The position numbers and the translations under genes are program-made. Below, in pieces: positions 1-9,599 of a stretch of 64,000 bases of DNA (positions are counted from its first letter, which is position 1; every line of letters begins with the position of its first letter). This DNA is from Bufo bufo (Eukaryota; Chordata; Amphibia; Anura; Bufonidae). The notes under the pieces were generated by a model. It did no database searches and was not told the origin of the DNA. It saw only the letters and a program-made list of their open reading frames with translations. The stretch spans positions 657,047,750-657,111,749 of the forward strand of contig NC_053391.1 in NCBI RefSeq assembly GCF_905171765.1, written 5' to 3'.

Positions 1-182
1 GGAGGGGGTCCATGTATGAGCTCACTAGAGGGAGGAGATGTTTGAGAACCAACCTCTCCAAGACCTTCATCAAGTGGGATGTCAATGCCACCGGTCTGTA
101 GCTCTTAAGGTCCATCAGATAAGTTGTCTTCGGAACTGGTACCTCACAAGATGATTTCCACAGTTGTGGTACCTTTCCCAAC
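1..182 (-). pseudogene. Non-LTR retrotransposon reverse transcriptase fragment, cut by the window edge
   Basis: Read on the minus strand, this edge encodes one uninterrupted frame containing VPVPKT, YRPVALTS, LMKVLERLVL and a final MDPL. This is the finger/palm start of a LINE reverse transcriptase in which YRPVALTS marks the first conserved RT block. The RT would copy the element's RNA at a nicked chromosomal site. There is no start codon in view and the rest lies outside the window. The wording differs from the CR1 copies nearby (NYRPVSLTSIVGK) and from the L1 at 21-26 kb, so it is a third LINE lineage (Rex/L2/Jockey-like is my best guess). Bases 183-390 beyond it show nothing I recognise. 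Confidence 0.7.
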
Positions 183-834
183 TTCAGGCTCATATTGAAC
201 ATATATGTAATAATAGTGAATATAGCTAGTCCATATATTCTATCTTCGCAGAGTTTTGTTGCATTGTGTTTGCTTGTATCTTTGCAGTTTTGGCCTTGGG
301 CGATGTGCAACTGCGCATTCATATTTTACATGTTGTGCTGACTAACTTTGTCTTTTGTTGCTGCAAAAATCTGTAGCCCAGAGGATGTCCTTAACCCCTT
401 CAGGACCCTACCATATTTCACCTTAGGAACCAGGCTGTTTTTTTTTTTATTTGACATGTGCCACTCTATGTGGTAATATCATGAGATTGTTTTCTCGTGA
501 CACATTGTACTTCATAATAGTGGAAAATTTCTGTCAAAATATTTCATTTTTATTTAGAAAAAAATCCCAAATTTTTAAGAAAATTTCCAAAACCCACAGT
601 TTTAAGGACCAGTTCAGTTATGATGTCACTGTTGGGCTTACATAAAAGAAACCACCCATAAATGGCCCCATTGTCAAAACTACACCCCTCATGGTATTCG
701 AAACTGATTTTACAAACTTTGTTAACCCTTCACAAGAACCCTCCACAAGAATTAAAGGAAAATGTAGATGACATTTCTGAATTTCCCTTTTTGAGCAGAT
801 TTTCCATTTAATACATTTTTTCCTGTAACAAAGC

Positions 835-1358
835 CACTTGCTCCTGATGAAGGGGAAACATTGATCCCCGAAACGCGTTGAGCCACATATTTGCTATTAA
901 AGGTGATTTGATCAGAAGCACACTGCCTTGCTGCCATCATTCACTGAGACTCTACACACGATCCTGGCTAGGGGGGAATCGTCACAGGTGTTTTATGCTT
1001 ATCCTGCTGACGACCCCCCAGTGAAGTAAGTGCCTCATTGGATGTTTGTTCATCCATTTTATTCTTTGTTTTTAACCTTGGTTTTTAACCTCCACCTTCT
1101 ACCCTCTGTGTTTACCACAGTAGGGACCTCATTTTATTTTAACAATTTTATTTTTTAACCTCTCCTTTTTTTTTTTTTTATTATAAAAGTTTTTTTTATT
1201 TAGATTAAAAGTTTTTTATGTATAAAAGTTTTTGACCTTTATGTATAATATGCCAGCACATTAGCACCTTGATACAAAAATTTTTTTTAGTACATTTTCT
1301 GCTCGGTTTGGTGCCTTTCCTATACCTTCCCCCCACCCCTATTTTTGTTTTTTCAAAA
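835..1358 (+). mobile_element. Short insertion with hammerhead-like motif and 15-bp target duplication
   Basis: The 15-bp word TTCCTGTAACAAAGC occurs at 820-834 and again at 1,359-1,373, exactly bracketing 524 bp of unrelated sequence in the TTAA transposon. That is a target-site duplication. Near its left end lies a CTGATGA...GAAAC core, the signature of hammerhead ribozymes carried by Penelope-like retroelements. No protein is encoded, and a T-rich tract sits at 1,140-1,205. I infer a short, non-autonomous, retrotransposed Penelope-derived unit. Whether it is a lone pLTR or a retrozyme-like circle-derived insert cannot be settled by eye. Confidence 0.6.
841..884 (+). ncRNA. Hammerhead ribozyme-like motif (degenerate)
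   Basis: The core CTGATGA (844-850) is followed by a stem II of GGGG (852-855) pairing with CCCC (866-869) across a 10-nt loop, then GAAA (870-873). This is the conserved hammerhead arrangement. The expected UH cleavage dinucleotide after stem III is not clear (CGCGTTGAG follows), so self-cleavage is doubtful. The flanking CTCC and GCGTTGAGCC are shared with the minus-strand motif at 48.5 kb, showing common descent. Confidence 0.55.
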
Positions 1359-1586
1359 TTCCTGTAACAAAGCAAGGGTTAACAGCCAAACAAAACTCAA
1401 GATTTATTACCCTGATTCTGCAGTTTACAGAAATAGCCCATATGTGGTCGTAAACTGCTGTACGGGCACACGGCAGGGCGCAGAATAAAAGGAGTGCCAT
1501 ATGGTTTTTAGAGGGCAGATTTCACTGGGATAATTTTAAGTTGCCGTGTCACATTTGAAGACCCCCTGATTAACTCTGATGCTTGC

Positions 1587-1964
1587 AGCATTCTCAAAGT
1601 GCAGCATTACTAAGTGCATCTGAGATATTCAGGAGAGCTTTTCCACTGTAGCAGAACTTCAGCTGTGTTTTTGGTGGCTACTCAGACCCTGTGCTTCAAA
1701 ACAGCAGAACTTCAGCTGTGTTTTTGGTGGCTACTCAGACACTGTGCTTCAAAACAGGTAAGGAATTTGTTAGACAAGTTTTTGCTATTGTCTGATTGCA
1801 AATGAGCATGGGGCGATTAAGGTGTTAAATTTGTTGTTGGGGGGGGGGGGGAGCTTTTGTGGGAGTGTGTGTATGTATAGCAACATAGTATTAGATTGTC
1901 TAATTATACCTTGCTGCATTCTCAAAGTGCAGCATTACTAAGTGCATCTGAGATATTCAGGAGA
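1587..1964 (+). repeat. Direct repeats in the presumed CR1 5' UTR
   Basis: A 53-bp unit beginning GCAGAACTTCAGCTG is duplicated in tandem (1,651-1,703 and 1,704-1,756). A longer word starting GCATTCTCAAAGTGCAGC appears near 1,590 and again near 1,918, placing a second-level duplication around it. Both sit directly before CR1 ORF1. Repeated 5' UTR units can carry promoter activity in LINEs; that role here is inference. A run of ten or more G at 1,839-1,850 lies between them. Confidence 0.6.
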
Positions 1965-2044
1965 TACTCAGGAGGTAATCTGGAGGTGGATACAACCTAA
2001 AAAAAAGTAAGATTTGTTTGTTTAAAATCTTTCCCCTCTTTAAA

Positions 2045-2964
2045 ATGGCAGACCTGGTTCTGTGCAGGAATTGTGCTTTTATTTCAGGCTCCACTCTTCG
2101 GAGGTTTGGATGCTGTCTGATCTGTAGACAGCTCTCCATAATGCAGCAGGAAATACCATTTTTGAAATCTGAGATTTGTAAATTAACTGTTAAACAAACT
2201 CAGTCTGGAAATGTTGCAATGCCACTGCCACAGAGGCCCCCTAGAAATGGAAGATGGGTTACTGCAGGTTCTGGTAGACTTAGAGTTGTGGATAGAAGAC
2301 ATGTCCCACAGTCTGTGGCCCTCCATAATTCATTGCAGCACTTTCAAAGCGCAAGAGCAACATGGAGGATGGCTCAGGCACAGTGGGTGAGGAACAATCA
2401 TCTCCTATGCCTAAAGTATGCAAGACTGCAGCCAAAGACAAAAAGGATAAGGTAAGAACTGATAGTAAGCAGCTGTTGGTGGGCGATTCTATCATAAGAG
2501 GTGTGAAGTTTGAGGAAAATAGTTTTGCGAGATGTCTCCCTGATGCTACCGCTAGCAGGGATAGACGACGGATCCTTAATATTGTTAGGCAAGCAAAGCA
2601 GGAAAGGGAGGTGGATATTATTGTCCATCTTGGGACAAATGATCTGGCTTGCAATGAGGTTTCAAAGGTGAAGGAAGCTTTTCACACACTTGGTAATGAT
2701 ATACGGGAGGTTGCATCGACTGTTTCATTCTCTGCAGTTTTGCCTGTGCATAACCTTCAGCATGACAGGAAGATGCGCATTAAGGAATTCAATGTATGGC
2801 TTGGTGAATGGTGTCTGAACCAAGGGTTTGGCTTTGTGTCTCATGTTAGCTCTCGTTTGAATGGAAAAGAGCTGTACAAGAAAGATGGTTTGCATCTTTC
2901 TCTCAAGGGAACGAATGTCATCAGTGAACAGTTCAAAGTATTTTCTAAGGAGCATTTAAACTAG
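2045..2964 (+). pseudogene. CR1 ORF1: zinc finger plus SGNH/GDSL esterase-like protein
   Basis: The first part (from ATG at 2,045) encodes MADLVLCRNC...GCCLICRQL, a CxxC...CxxC finger followed by a short helical stretch. A frameshift between about 2,350 and 2,450 moves the reading to the frame that starts at 2,362 and runs to 2,964. That second part has the esterase blocks in order: VGDSIIRGV (catalytic Ser in block I), HLGTNDLA (Asn block) and KDGLHLSLKG (Asp and His of block V). ORF1 proteins of this type bind the LINE RNA, and the esterase may act on lipids, but its role in retrotransposition is unknown. The ORF2 endonuclease follows 17 bp later. The frameshift makes this copy non-functional as it stands. 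Confidence 0.8.
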
Positions 2965-2981
2965 GAGAGGGGGGCAAAAGA

Positions 2982-3880
2982 GTGATAATCCAGCAATCCG
3001 AATGCCCCCCGGAACAATGCCAGAAGATGCCAGTAGCACATAGGTTAAGAAATGAAGAGCTCAGAGTCTTGTCTACAAATGCTCGCAGTTTAGGGAATAA
3101 GATCAATGAACTTGAGCCTATAATGGCATCTGAGAATATAGATTTAGTGGCTGAGACATGGTTCAATGAGAGGAATGACTGGGATATAACAATACCAGGG
3201 TTCTCTCTATATAGGAAAGACAGAGAAGGCAAGAAAGGGGGAGGGGTGGTCCTGTATGTGAAATATAGCATAAAATCTAATTTAATACAAGTTAGCGAGA
3301 CCAATTTAGAGTCAGTTTGGGTTACGTTGCTGCTTGATAATCATAAGGTAACTCGTGTAGGTGTGATATATAGACCACCTAGCCAAGTCAAAGAATTAGA
3401 TGATCTACTAGTTGAGGAAATAGCTAATTATTTGACTTGGCTAGGTGGTCTATATATCACACCAACACGAGTTACCTTATGATTATCAAGCAGCAACGTA
3501 ACCCAAACTGACTCTAAATTGGTCTAGCTAACTTGTATTAAATTAGATTTAATACATTGAAATGGGAAGTTATCATTATGGGAGACTTTAATCTTCAAGA
3601 TGTAAACTGGAAAACCAAAATAGCTAGTTCTGCCAGGAGTACAGATATTCTAAATTCCCTACTTGGATTATCTCTACAGCAAGTAGTGGAGGAGCCAACC
3701 CGGAAGGAGGCCATTTTAGATTTAGTATTCACAAATGGGAATTTGGTATCTGATATTACTGTAGGGGAAAGCTTGGGATCTAGTGATCACCAGTCAGTTT
3801 GGCTTACTATAAGTACAGTGACTGAGTCACACTACACAAAAACAAAAGTTTTAGATTTTAGAAAAACAGACTTTTTTTAA
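2982..3880 (+). pseudogene. CR1 ORF2 endonuclease domain, disrupted by an inverted duplication
   Basis: The APE-type endonuclease starts with LRVLSTNARSLGNKI (Asn block), then LVAETWF (the catalytic Glu) and GGGVVLYVK. It resumes downstream with IIMGDFNLQDVNW (DFN block) and SSDHQSVWL (the SDH block with the essential His). Between them, the frame is broken by a 127-bp inverted repeat at 3,273-3,550: the protein runs antisense of itself from about 3,424 and stops at 3,482. The second open part runs from 3,557 to 3,880. The domain nicks target DNA to prime reverse transcription. All main catalytic blocks are visible but in separate frames, so the protein is dead. Confidence 0.85.
3273..3550. 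repeat. Long inverted repeat (127-bp arms, 24-bp loop)
   Basis: Bases 3,273-3,399 and 3,424-3,550 are near-perfect reverse complements; I count only a handful of mismatches, for example C to A at 3,430 relative to the complement and T to A in the TAGGTGTG region. The 24-bp loop is 3,400-3,423. The right arm replaces part of the endonuclease gene. This looks like a templated strand-switch, not a transposon, since no target duplication or terminal motif is visible. Confidence 0.9.
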
Positions 3881-4189
3881 AATTAGATTAGTGGTATACG
3901 AGTCCCTATCAGATTGGAACAGTTTCAATGGAGTCCAGGAAAAATGGAACTACTTAAAAGTGGCACTATTGAAGGAAACAGCTAATTGCATTAGGCTTGT
4001 CAGTAAAAGCAAAAAAAGGAAGAGACCACTGTGGTACTCAGCAGAAGTGGCCAAAATCATTAAAAACAAAAAGATAGCATTTAGTAATTATAAAAACAAA
4101 ACGATGATGACAGGCAAATGTATAAGATTAGGCAGAGAGAGGCCAAGCAAGTTATAAGAGCTTCTAAAGCACAGGCAGAAGATAAATTA

Positions 4190-4820
4190 CCGTATTTATT
4201 GGCGTATAACACGCACAGGCGTATAACACGCACCTTCATTTTAAGAGGGAAATTTCAGGAAAAAAATTTAAATTTCAAATAAAGAACTTTGAAGCAAAAT
4301 AAGGGTAGCTCAGAACTTTTTTTTATTAATATTATTACCACTTATAAGGTAAATAATGTTAGCACTTTGTATAATTATTTTATAATTACCATATATTTTA
4401 TCTGTTAATACCGTAAGTTGTTAATTCGTTAAGTTGTTACGCCGTACATAAAACCCCACTCCAGTTTACTTCACTACTTTACTTGTACCTGACGGGTACA
4501 AGTTCTCCTACCTCAGACAGCAAACTCTCGCGAGTCTGCAAACTCTCGCAGTGCAGAGCGTTACCGTGGTTACGCTCAGACGGCGGCGAGAATTAGACGT
4601 GAGGAAGGCGCGGGTTGCCTGGGCTTGCCGTTGCCTACCGATTGCCGTTACTCACACTCCACACGCTGCTACTGATCCACTCGCTGCTGTGCGGTATGTA
4701 CATTATATCGGCGGTGTAAAAACATGGCTTCTTAACCTTATATCGGCGTATAACACGCATACATCATTTGCCCCCTATTTTCAGGGGGAAAAAGTGTGTG
4801 TTATACGCCGATAAATACGG
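4190..4820 (+). mobile_element. TA-flanked non-autonomous DNA transposon (631 bp)
   Basis: The termini are inverted: CCGTATTTATTGGCGTATAA at the left and TTATACGCCGATAAATACGG at the right. TA flanks both sides (4,188-4,189 and 4,821-4,822), and removing the element restores the CR1 reading ATAAATTAGCTCAGTC. The subterminal TATAACACGCAC word is repeated at the left end. A TA target duplication fits Tc1/mariner-like biology, though no transposase is encoded and the termini do not look like ordinary Tc1 ends. The interior is G+C richer from 4,540 to 4,690. Confidence 0.75.
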
Positions 4821-5159
4821 TAGCTCAGTCAGTGAGAAAAGGCGATAAGACATTCTTCAGATACATAACTGAAAAAAGGAAACTAAAACATGGAATTACC
4901 AAATTAAAAACAAAAGAAGGAAGGTATATGGAAGAAGATAAAGAACTAGCTGACTGTCTCAATGAATACTTCTGTTCAGTTTTTACAAAGGAAAATTAAG
5001 GAAAAGGACCTCAGTTAGAAAGGAAGACTACCGTATTTTTCGCCCTATAAGAAGCACCGGCCCATAAGACGCACCTAAGTTTTTGAGGAGGAAAATAAGA
5101 AAAAAATTTTTTTTTACCAAAAGGTGTGTTTTTGGTGTGTTTTGAACTAATGGTGGTCT

Positions 5160-5625
5160 GTGCATGACACTATTATGGGGGATCTGTGGATGACGCACTG
5201 TTATGGAGGGGATCTGTGGATGGCACTGTTATGGGGGGGATCTGAGGATGGCACTGTTATGGGGGGATCTGTGGATGGCACTGTTATGGGGGGATCTGTG
5301 GATGGCACTGTTATGGGGGGGATCTGTGGATGGCACTGTTATGGAGGGGGATCTGTGGATGGCACTGTTATGGAGGGGGATCTGTGGATGACACTTATGG
5401 AGGGGGATCTGTGGATGACACTCTTATGGGGGATCTGTGGATGGCACTGTTATGGAGGGGGATCTGTGGATGGCACTGTTATGGAGGGGGATCTGTGGAT
5501 GGCACTGTTATGGGGGATCGATCTGTGGATGGCACTGCTATATATGTGTCACCCACAGATCCCCCACCCCATAACAGTGCCATCCACATATCCCCCACCC
5601 CATAATAGTGGCATCCACAGATGCC
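5160..5625. repeat. About 27-bp minisatellite with a terminal orientation flip
   Basis: The unit is close to GGATCTGTGGATGGCACTGT plus TATGGGG, repeated about fourteen times from about 5,160 to 5,545 with small length changes in the G run. From 5,555 to 5,625, two further units appear as the reverse complement (CCCCATAACAGTGCCATCCA). The array therefore ends in a fold-back. It lies entirely inside the TA-flanked transposon. Confidence 0.85.
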
Positions 5626-5810
5626 CTAATATACCATAGCTAAACCTGTGGAAGGGGGGAGGGTGGAGGGGCCGGTGTCATGCAAAAGCGGCAGGGCCGG
5701 TGCGGTCACTGTACTCCGGCCCCGCCGCTCACTCACTGCTTTATTGCTTAAACCTTTTATAATAATAACTTTAATTGACGTTCCGATCCCCAGCCCCATC
5801 TGTACTACCG

Positions 5811-5970
5811 TACTTACTAAATGTCCTGTAGCAGGCAGAGCAGGGCGGCCGGCCGGAACTCACTGATGTCACGTGACGTGCATGCGCCGCCTACACGCAG
5901 ACACGTGACGTCAGTGAGTTACAGCCGGCCGCACGCCCTGCTCTGCCTGCTACAGGACATTTAGTAAGTA
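5811..5970. repeat. Large G+C-rich palindrome inside the transposon
   Basis: The left arm (from TACTTACTAAATGTCCTGTA at 5,811) and the right arm (ending with its complement TACAGGACATTTAGTAAGTA at 5,970) pair over about 60 bp around a short centre near 5,875-5,900. Imperfections include GGCCGGCCGG against CCGGCCGC. It is probably the structural core of the element, like other fold-back MITEs. Confidence 0.8.
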
Positions 5971-6739
5971 CCTCCTCCCTCCCCCGTCCAGCTGATACAT
6001 CGCAGTCTGCGATGCTGCAGCATCGCAGACTGCAATGTAAAATGGCAGCATTCGCCCCATAAGACGAAGGGGCATTTTCTCCCCACTTTTGGGGGGGGGG
6101 GAAAGTGTGTCTTATGGGGCGAAAAATATGGTAGTTAATCTTTTGATGCATGTGTCTTTACAGAGGAAGAGGTTCTAAGTAAGCTGTCTAAAATAAATAC
6201 AAATAAGTCACAGGGGCCTGATGGGATACACCCAAAGCTATTAAAAGAGCTTAGCGGTGAACTAGCAAAACCATTAACAGATTTATTTAACCAATCACTG
6301 GTAACAGGAGTCGTCCCAAAAGATTGGAAATTAGCAAATGTTGTGCCCATTCACAAGAAAGGTAGTAGGGAGGAACCGGGCAACTATAGGCCAATAAGCC
6401 TGACATCAATAGTGGGGAAATTAATGGAAACCATACTTAAGGAGAGGATTTTGGAACATCTAAAATTCCATGGATTGAAAGATGAAAAACAGCATGGGTT
6501 TACTTCAGGGAGATCATGTCAAACTAATCTTATTGAGTTTTTTGATTGGGTGACTAAAATAATAGATCGTTTCAAATAAATAGGCCACAGCACTCTTTTC
6601 AAATAATGGCAGGGGTGGGTGCACGTCTGGGTTGTGTTCAGTAGCTCCACCTCAAGAACTGTAGATATCACACAAATATTTAGACAGCACTCCGTGATGA
6701 TGATAAATAGTGATTTGTTTCATATTATTTCAGCCGGAG

Positions 6740-6800
6740 TCAGTGGTATATCAGTTGCGTGCAACGTTTCGGGCTAACATACGCCCTTCATCAGGCTGAC
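6740..6800 (-). ncRNA. Hammerhead ribozyme-like motif in the Penelope-like element
   Basis: On the minus strand: CCTGATGA, then A, stem II GGGC...GCCC with an 8-nt loop, then GAAAC. Core positions are 6,788-6,794 (CTGATGA) and 6,767-6,770 (GAAA). After it, GTTG CACG CAAC can form stem III, and GTCAG upstream can pair with CTGAC downstream as stem I. The nucleotide after CAACU is G where a hammerhead needs H, so cleavage may be lost or weak. The motif is much better preserved than chance. Confidence 0.7.
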
Positions 6801-8839
6801 AAAACATAATATAGAAAAAAAGGGGTTCATAGGATGGAAATACATCATAAATACATGAAACATGATTATAGAATTTTGTAAGAAAATGACATGATTATAT
6901 AGTTAAAATAAAATCCGTACAGCAATGTGGCATGATTGGTAAGTCAAAGTATAAATAAGGGAAGGTTGACCCCCACATGTCATAGTATACCATCTAGTAC
7001 ATAAATTGGTAGTTGATAAGCTATTCAGCGTTCAATAAGACATGATTATACCGCGTCTGTTCCAAATTAAGAACATGATTAGTGAGACAGGGTCCACAGA
7101 CATGGGACAGTAAATGGGCCCTAGGTAACATACCATGCCATGCAAAGTATGTCTCTGCTGTAGGATCAGGCCATGGGATAATCCATGTGGGTACGGGAGA
7201 GGGGTGGCGGGGAAGTCAGAGAAGGCCCGCGGCAGAAACCTACCGCAGGCCTGCTCTAAGTACCACGCCACATCATTGTAGACAGGCTGAAATCATATGA
7301 GGAAATAGCAAAAAAGGGGAAGACTCCTGGGAGTGAGTGCTCATACTTGTGGAAAAATGTTCCAAAGTATGGGGAGGGAAACCGAAAAGAGACCAAGAGC
7401 AAACAGTACTCAATTAAACAAAATTAAGCAAAACACAAGTGAGACCCTACTGATGCAGAGAATGTAAGGAATATCGAGAAACTCACCACTATCGAGACCA
7501 CAATGAATATACAGTCGGCGCCTGCTGTGAGATGCGGGGCGCCATGTTAAGTAGTGGTTGAAGGGTCTTCATTGGTGGTTCAGCGGCACGTGATGTACTC
7601 GGTGGTCGGTATTATGCCCAAACCGAGGCTAGGGACGCATTGGCTAGCGCAACGGGGATCTGCTGTGCGCGTCATGTGATTGGAAGTGACGTGCGCATCA
7701 CGTGGCAAACCCGTCACGTGACCGCGCCTCAGCAAAGTCGGTAATCGGGACCGCTGAAGCGTAGGGGAAAGCAGCTGTCACAATGTGCCAATAAGAAAAA
7801 CAATATAGTGCCTATCGGTGGACATGTCACTATATATATATGTTATGTTGCCCCATATTAGAATAAGAAATATGGGGTACAAAAGAGCGAGGGCCATACC
7901 TGCATGGCGCATGCGCTACCCCCCAAAAGAATTCAAGGGCAGCCATCTTACATTAGGGCAGATTACTAGCATCAGGAGAGACTCATAGTAAACACAAAAA
8001 ATCAGTGTCAAAACTTGTGATGTGTGTATATATGACCGTGGAACTACATATTTAGGAAAGCATATGCAAAAATATATAGCTCCAGGGCCATCATAAACAG
8101 AGGAAAACACTGGAACATAAAGAATCATGTGGCCGTGGAGTTATATAGTGCAGGACGCACTAATCATTACATGTAACTCCAGGGTTAGAATACCAAGGGT
8201 CCTCTGTGCAAATAATAACACTGCACTATCCTATGCATGAAACACATTCTACAAAAGTAATAGGTCACTTGGAATTGGCGCATTGCATGCTTAGTGTAAG
8301 AGATGTCAAAAAATAGGCAACCCATAAGAATAAACTAATATCTATATAATTTCTAGCTTCAACAATCCACAAGTATGACTGTATTATATTAAATTCATGA
8401 CATTGCTATTAACCACCAGTAGATGGCAGCAGAGCGAAAGCTTGAATAGTAGAGCTACAAACAGCAAAGGGGAACTGAATAACGCAGATCTTGGTTTATG
8501 GGAGGACAGGATTTACTGCTACATTTCCTGTATCCCCATACTGAAGGTTATGTGTTTGTTCATACCAGAACATGTTCAATAAAATTACTTCTGTCTTCAC
8601 CCAGCCCGCTCCCTTTGCACATTGGAATTATTGACCATACTTTCAGCATATGTGCAACATTAACACAATGGTGGACCATGGAGGAAGCTGGGACCGTAAA
8701 ATGTGCTTGACGGATGTCACCACCCGCTACTGGACAGTTCTGGTCCTATAAGGGAAGTAGATAGAAATGTTAGCAACATACAGGATATATGTAAAAGCCA
8801 TGCTTAATACTAACCATCCTAAAGGTAATTCTTATTAAG

Positions 8840-9595
8840 TCCAATCGGTTGTAAGGTACACAACCGGCGAATCCATGCCATCTCTCTCTCCCGCAACACC
8901 GCCTGGCGATCACCTCCTCTTCTCAGAGGAGGAATCCAGTCAATTACCTGAAATCGTAATTGGCCGATGGCGTGTTTGTGTTCCGTGAAGTTCGACTAAT
9001 GGAGCGTCAGTCTTTTTTGTGCGGATATTCAACTTATGTTGGCAGATACGTTCTTTAATTTTCTGAATAGTCTGACCAACGTAGCCAAGCCCACAGGGTC
9101 ATTTAATGAGGTAAATGACAAAGTTGGTCTGGCATGAGAAGTGGCCCTGGATATTATATGTTTTACCTGACGTTGGGTGGGTAAACGTAGGGCCCTTGGT
9201 GACATTGCTACATTGGGCACATGAAAGGCAAGGGTAAGTGCCATTAATAGGAGAACCTGTGATGTTGGTCTGAATGGGGTGCCCTTACTGCTCCCAAGGT
9301 CAGATTTTACCAGTAGATCTCTGATGTTTTTGGCCCTTTTGTAGGACATTAGGGGCATCTCCTTGAAGATATTAGGAAAATTATTGGTAAGGATATGCCA
9401 ATGTTTATTTACAATTCTTTTGATATCCATACTCTGGTGCGAGAACGTAGTCACACATGGGATCCGTTTCTGAGTTGGTGTTTCAGTACGTAGTTTAGGT
9501 GTCAATAGATTACCTCTAGAGATATCCGATACTTTGTGAGTATGTGTATGTAGGATATGAGCCGGGAAACCCCTCACAATGAATTTAGATGACAT
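8840..9595 (-). pseudogene. Penelope-like GIY-YIG endonuclease and linker
   Basis: The minus strand encodes NIRDLLVKSDLG (linker), then FVIYLIK and GYVGQTIQKIKERI, the paired GIY and YIG strands of the endonuclease, then WIPPLRRGGDRQAVLREREM, a C-terminal block typical of the family. One stop codon falls right after FVIYLIK, and a frameshift separates the linker frame (9,029-9,595) from the endonuclease. The domain would nick target DNA. The CxxC residues expected in the linker of many family members are eroded (HISRATSHARP). Confidence in the family is high and in function is low. Confidence 0.8.
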
Positions 9596-9599
9596 TTAT

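Larger units (their letters stand above)
391..1571 (-). mobile_element. TTAA-flanked DNA transposon, partial copy in inverted orientation
   Basis: The segment opens with TTAACCCCTTCAGGACC at 391. The reverse complement of this terminus closes the second copy at 40,801-40,820. Further blocks at 400-830 and 1,374-1,570 are diverged reverse complements of 36,890-37,440 and 40,560-40,800, for example the stretch around the cGTACGGCAGTTTACGACC motif. A TTAA target with an inverted terminus fits the piggyBac or Kolobok superfamilies, but no transposase is visible, so it is presumably non-autonomous. It is split by a 524-bp insertion at 835-1,358 and ends where CR1 copy 1 begins, near 1,571. The internal part beyond that point is missing here. 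Confidence 0.6.
5031..6131 (+). mobile_element. Second TA-flanked non-autonomous transposon with internal minisatellite (1,101 bp)
   Basis: It begins CCGTATTTTTCGCCCTATAA and ends TTATGGGGCGAAAAATATGG, an inverted pair flanked by TA at 5,029-5,030 and 6,132-6,133. Its ends share the pattern CCGTATTTWTCGSCSTATAA with the element 211 bp upstream, so the two are probably one family or sister families. Inside are a 27-bp minisatellite (5,160-5,545), reversed units of it, and a large palindrome (5,811-5,970). The open frames across the minisatellite are low-complexity and I do not call them genes. Confidence 0.75.
1572..6566 (+). mobile_element. CR1-clade LINE, copy 1 (broken, host to nested elements)
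   Basis: The order is 5' repeats, ORF1 with zinc finger and esterase domains, an apurinic-type endonuclease, then RT, all on the plus strand. ORF1 esterase and zinc-finger domains are a known mark of CR1-like LINEs. The copy aligns through RT with copies 2 (13.6-15.4 kb) and 3 (46.8-48.5 kb). It carries frameshifts, a 127-bp-arm inverted duplication in the endonuclease and two TA-flanked transposons (4,190-4,820 and 5,031-6,131). It stops abruptly at 6,566 inside RT, where the Penelope-like element starts. The RT core with FADD and the 3' end are absent. The left boundary near 1,571 is estimated from where the TTAA repeat ends. Confidence 0.8.
3891..6566 (+). pseudogene. CR1 ORF2 reverse transcriptase, N-terminal half, in three exonised pieces
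   Basis: The coding sequence is split by two transposons. Piece one (3,891-4,189) has RPLWYSAEVAKII. Piece two (4,823-5,030) has SVRKGDKTFFRYITEKRK. Piece three (6,134-6,566) has SQGPDGIHPKLLKEL, PIHKKGSREEPGNYRPISL and the GFTSGRSCQTNL block. Together they cover the linker and RT blocks 0 to 2b. They match copy 3 (46.8-48.3 kb) closely. The copy ends after WVTKIID at 6,566, so the FADD active site and thumb are missing. Piece one is frame-shifted relative to the endonuclease. Confidence 0.8.

Noticed and set aside
1839..1852. Poly-G run as a regulatory quadruplex
   Set aside because: A lone homopolymer in a degenerate LINE leader; no further G tracts to support a structure.
5160..5545. CRISPR-like array
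   Set aside because: Units are contiguous without unique spacers, and the context is a vertebrate transposon.
5160..5639. 159-aa and shorter frames with repeated GGSVDGTVM-like units
   Set aside because: They simply translate the 27-bp minisatellite in several frames; no start or context supports a gene.
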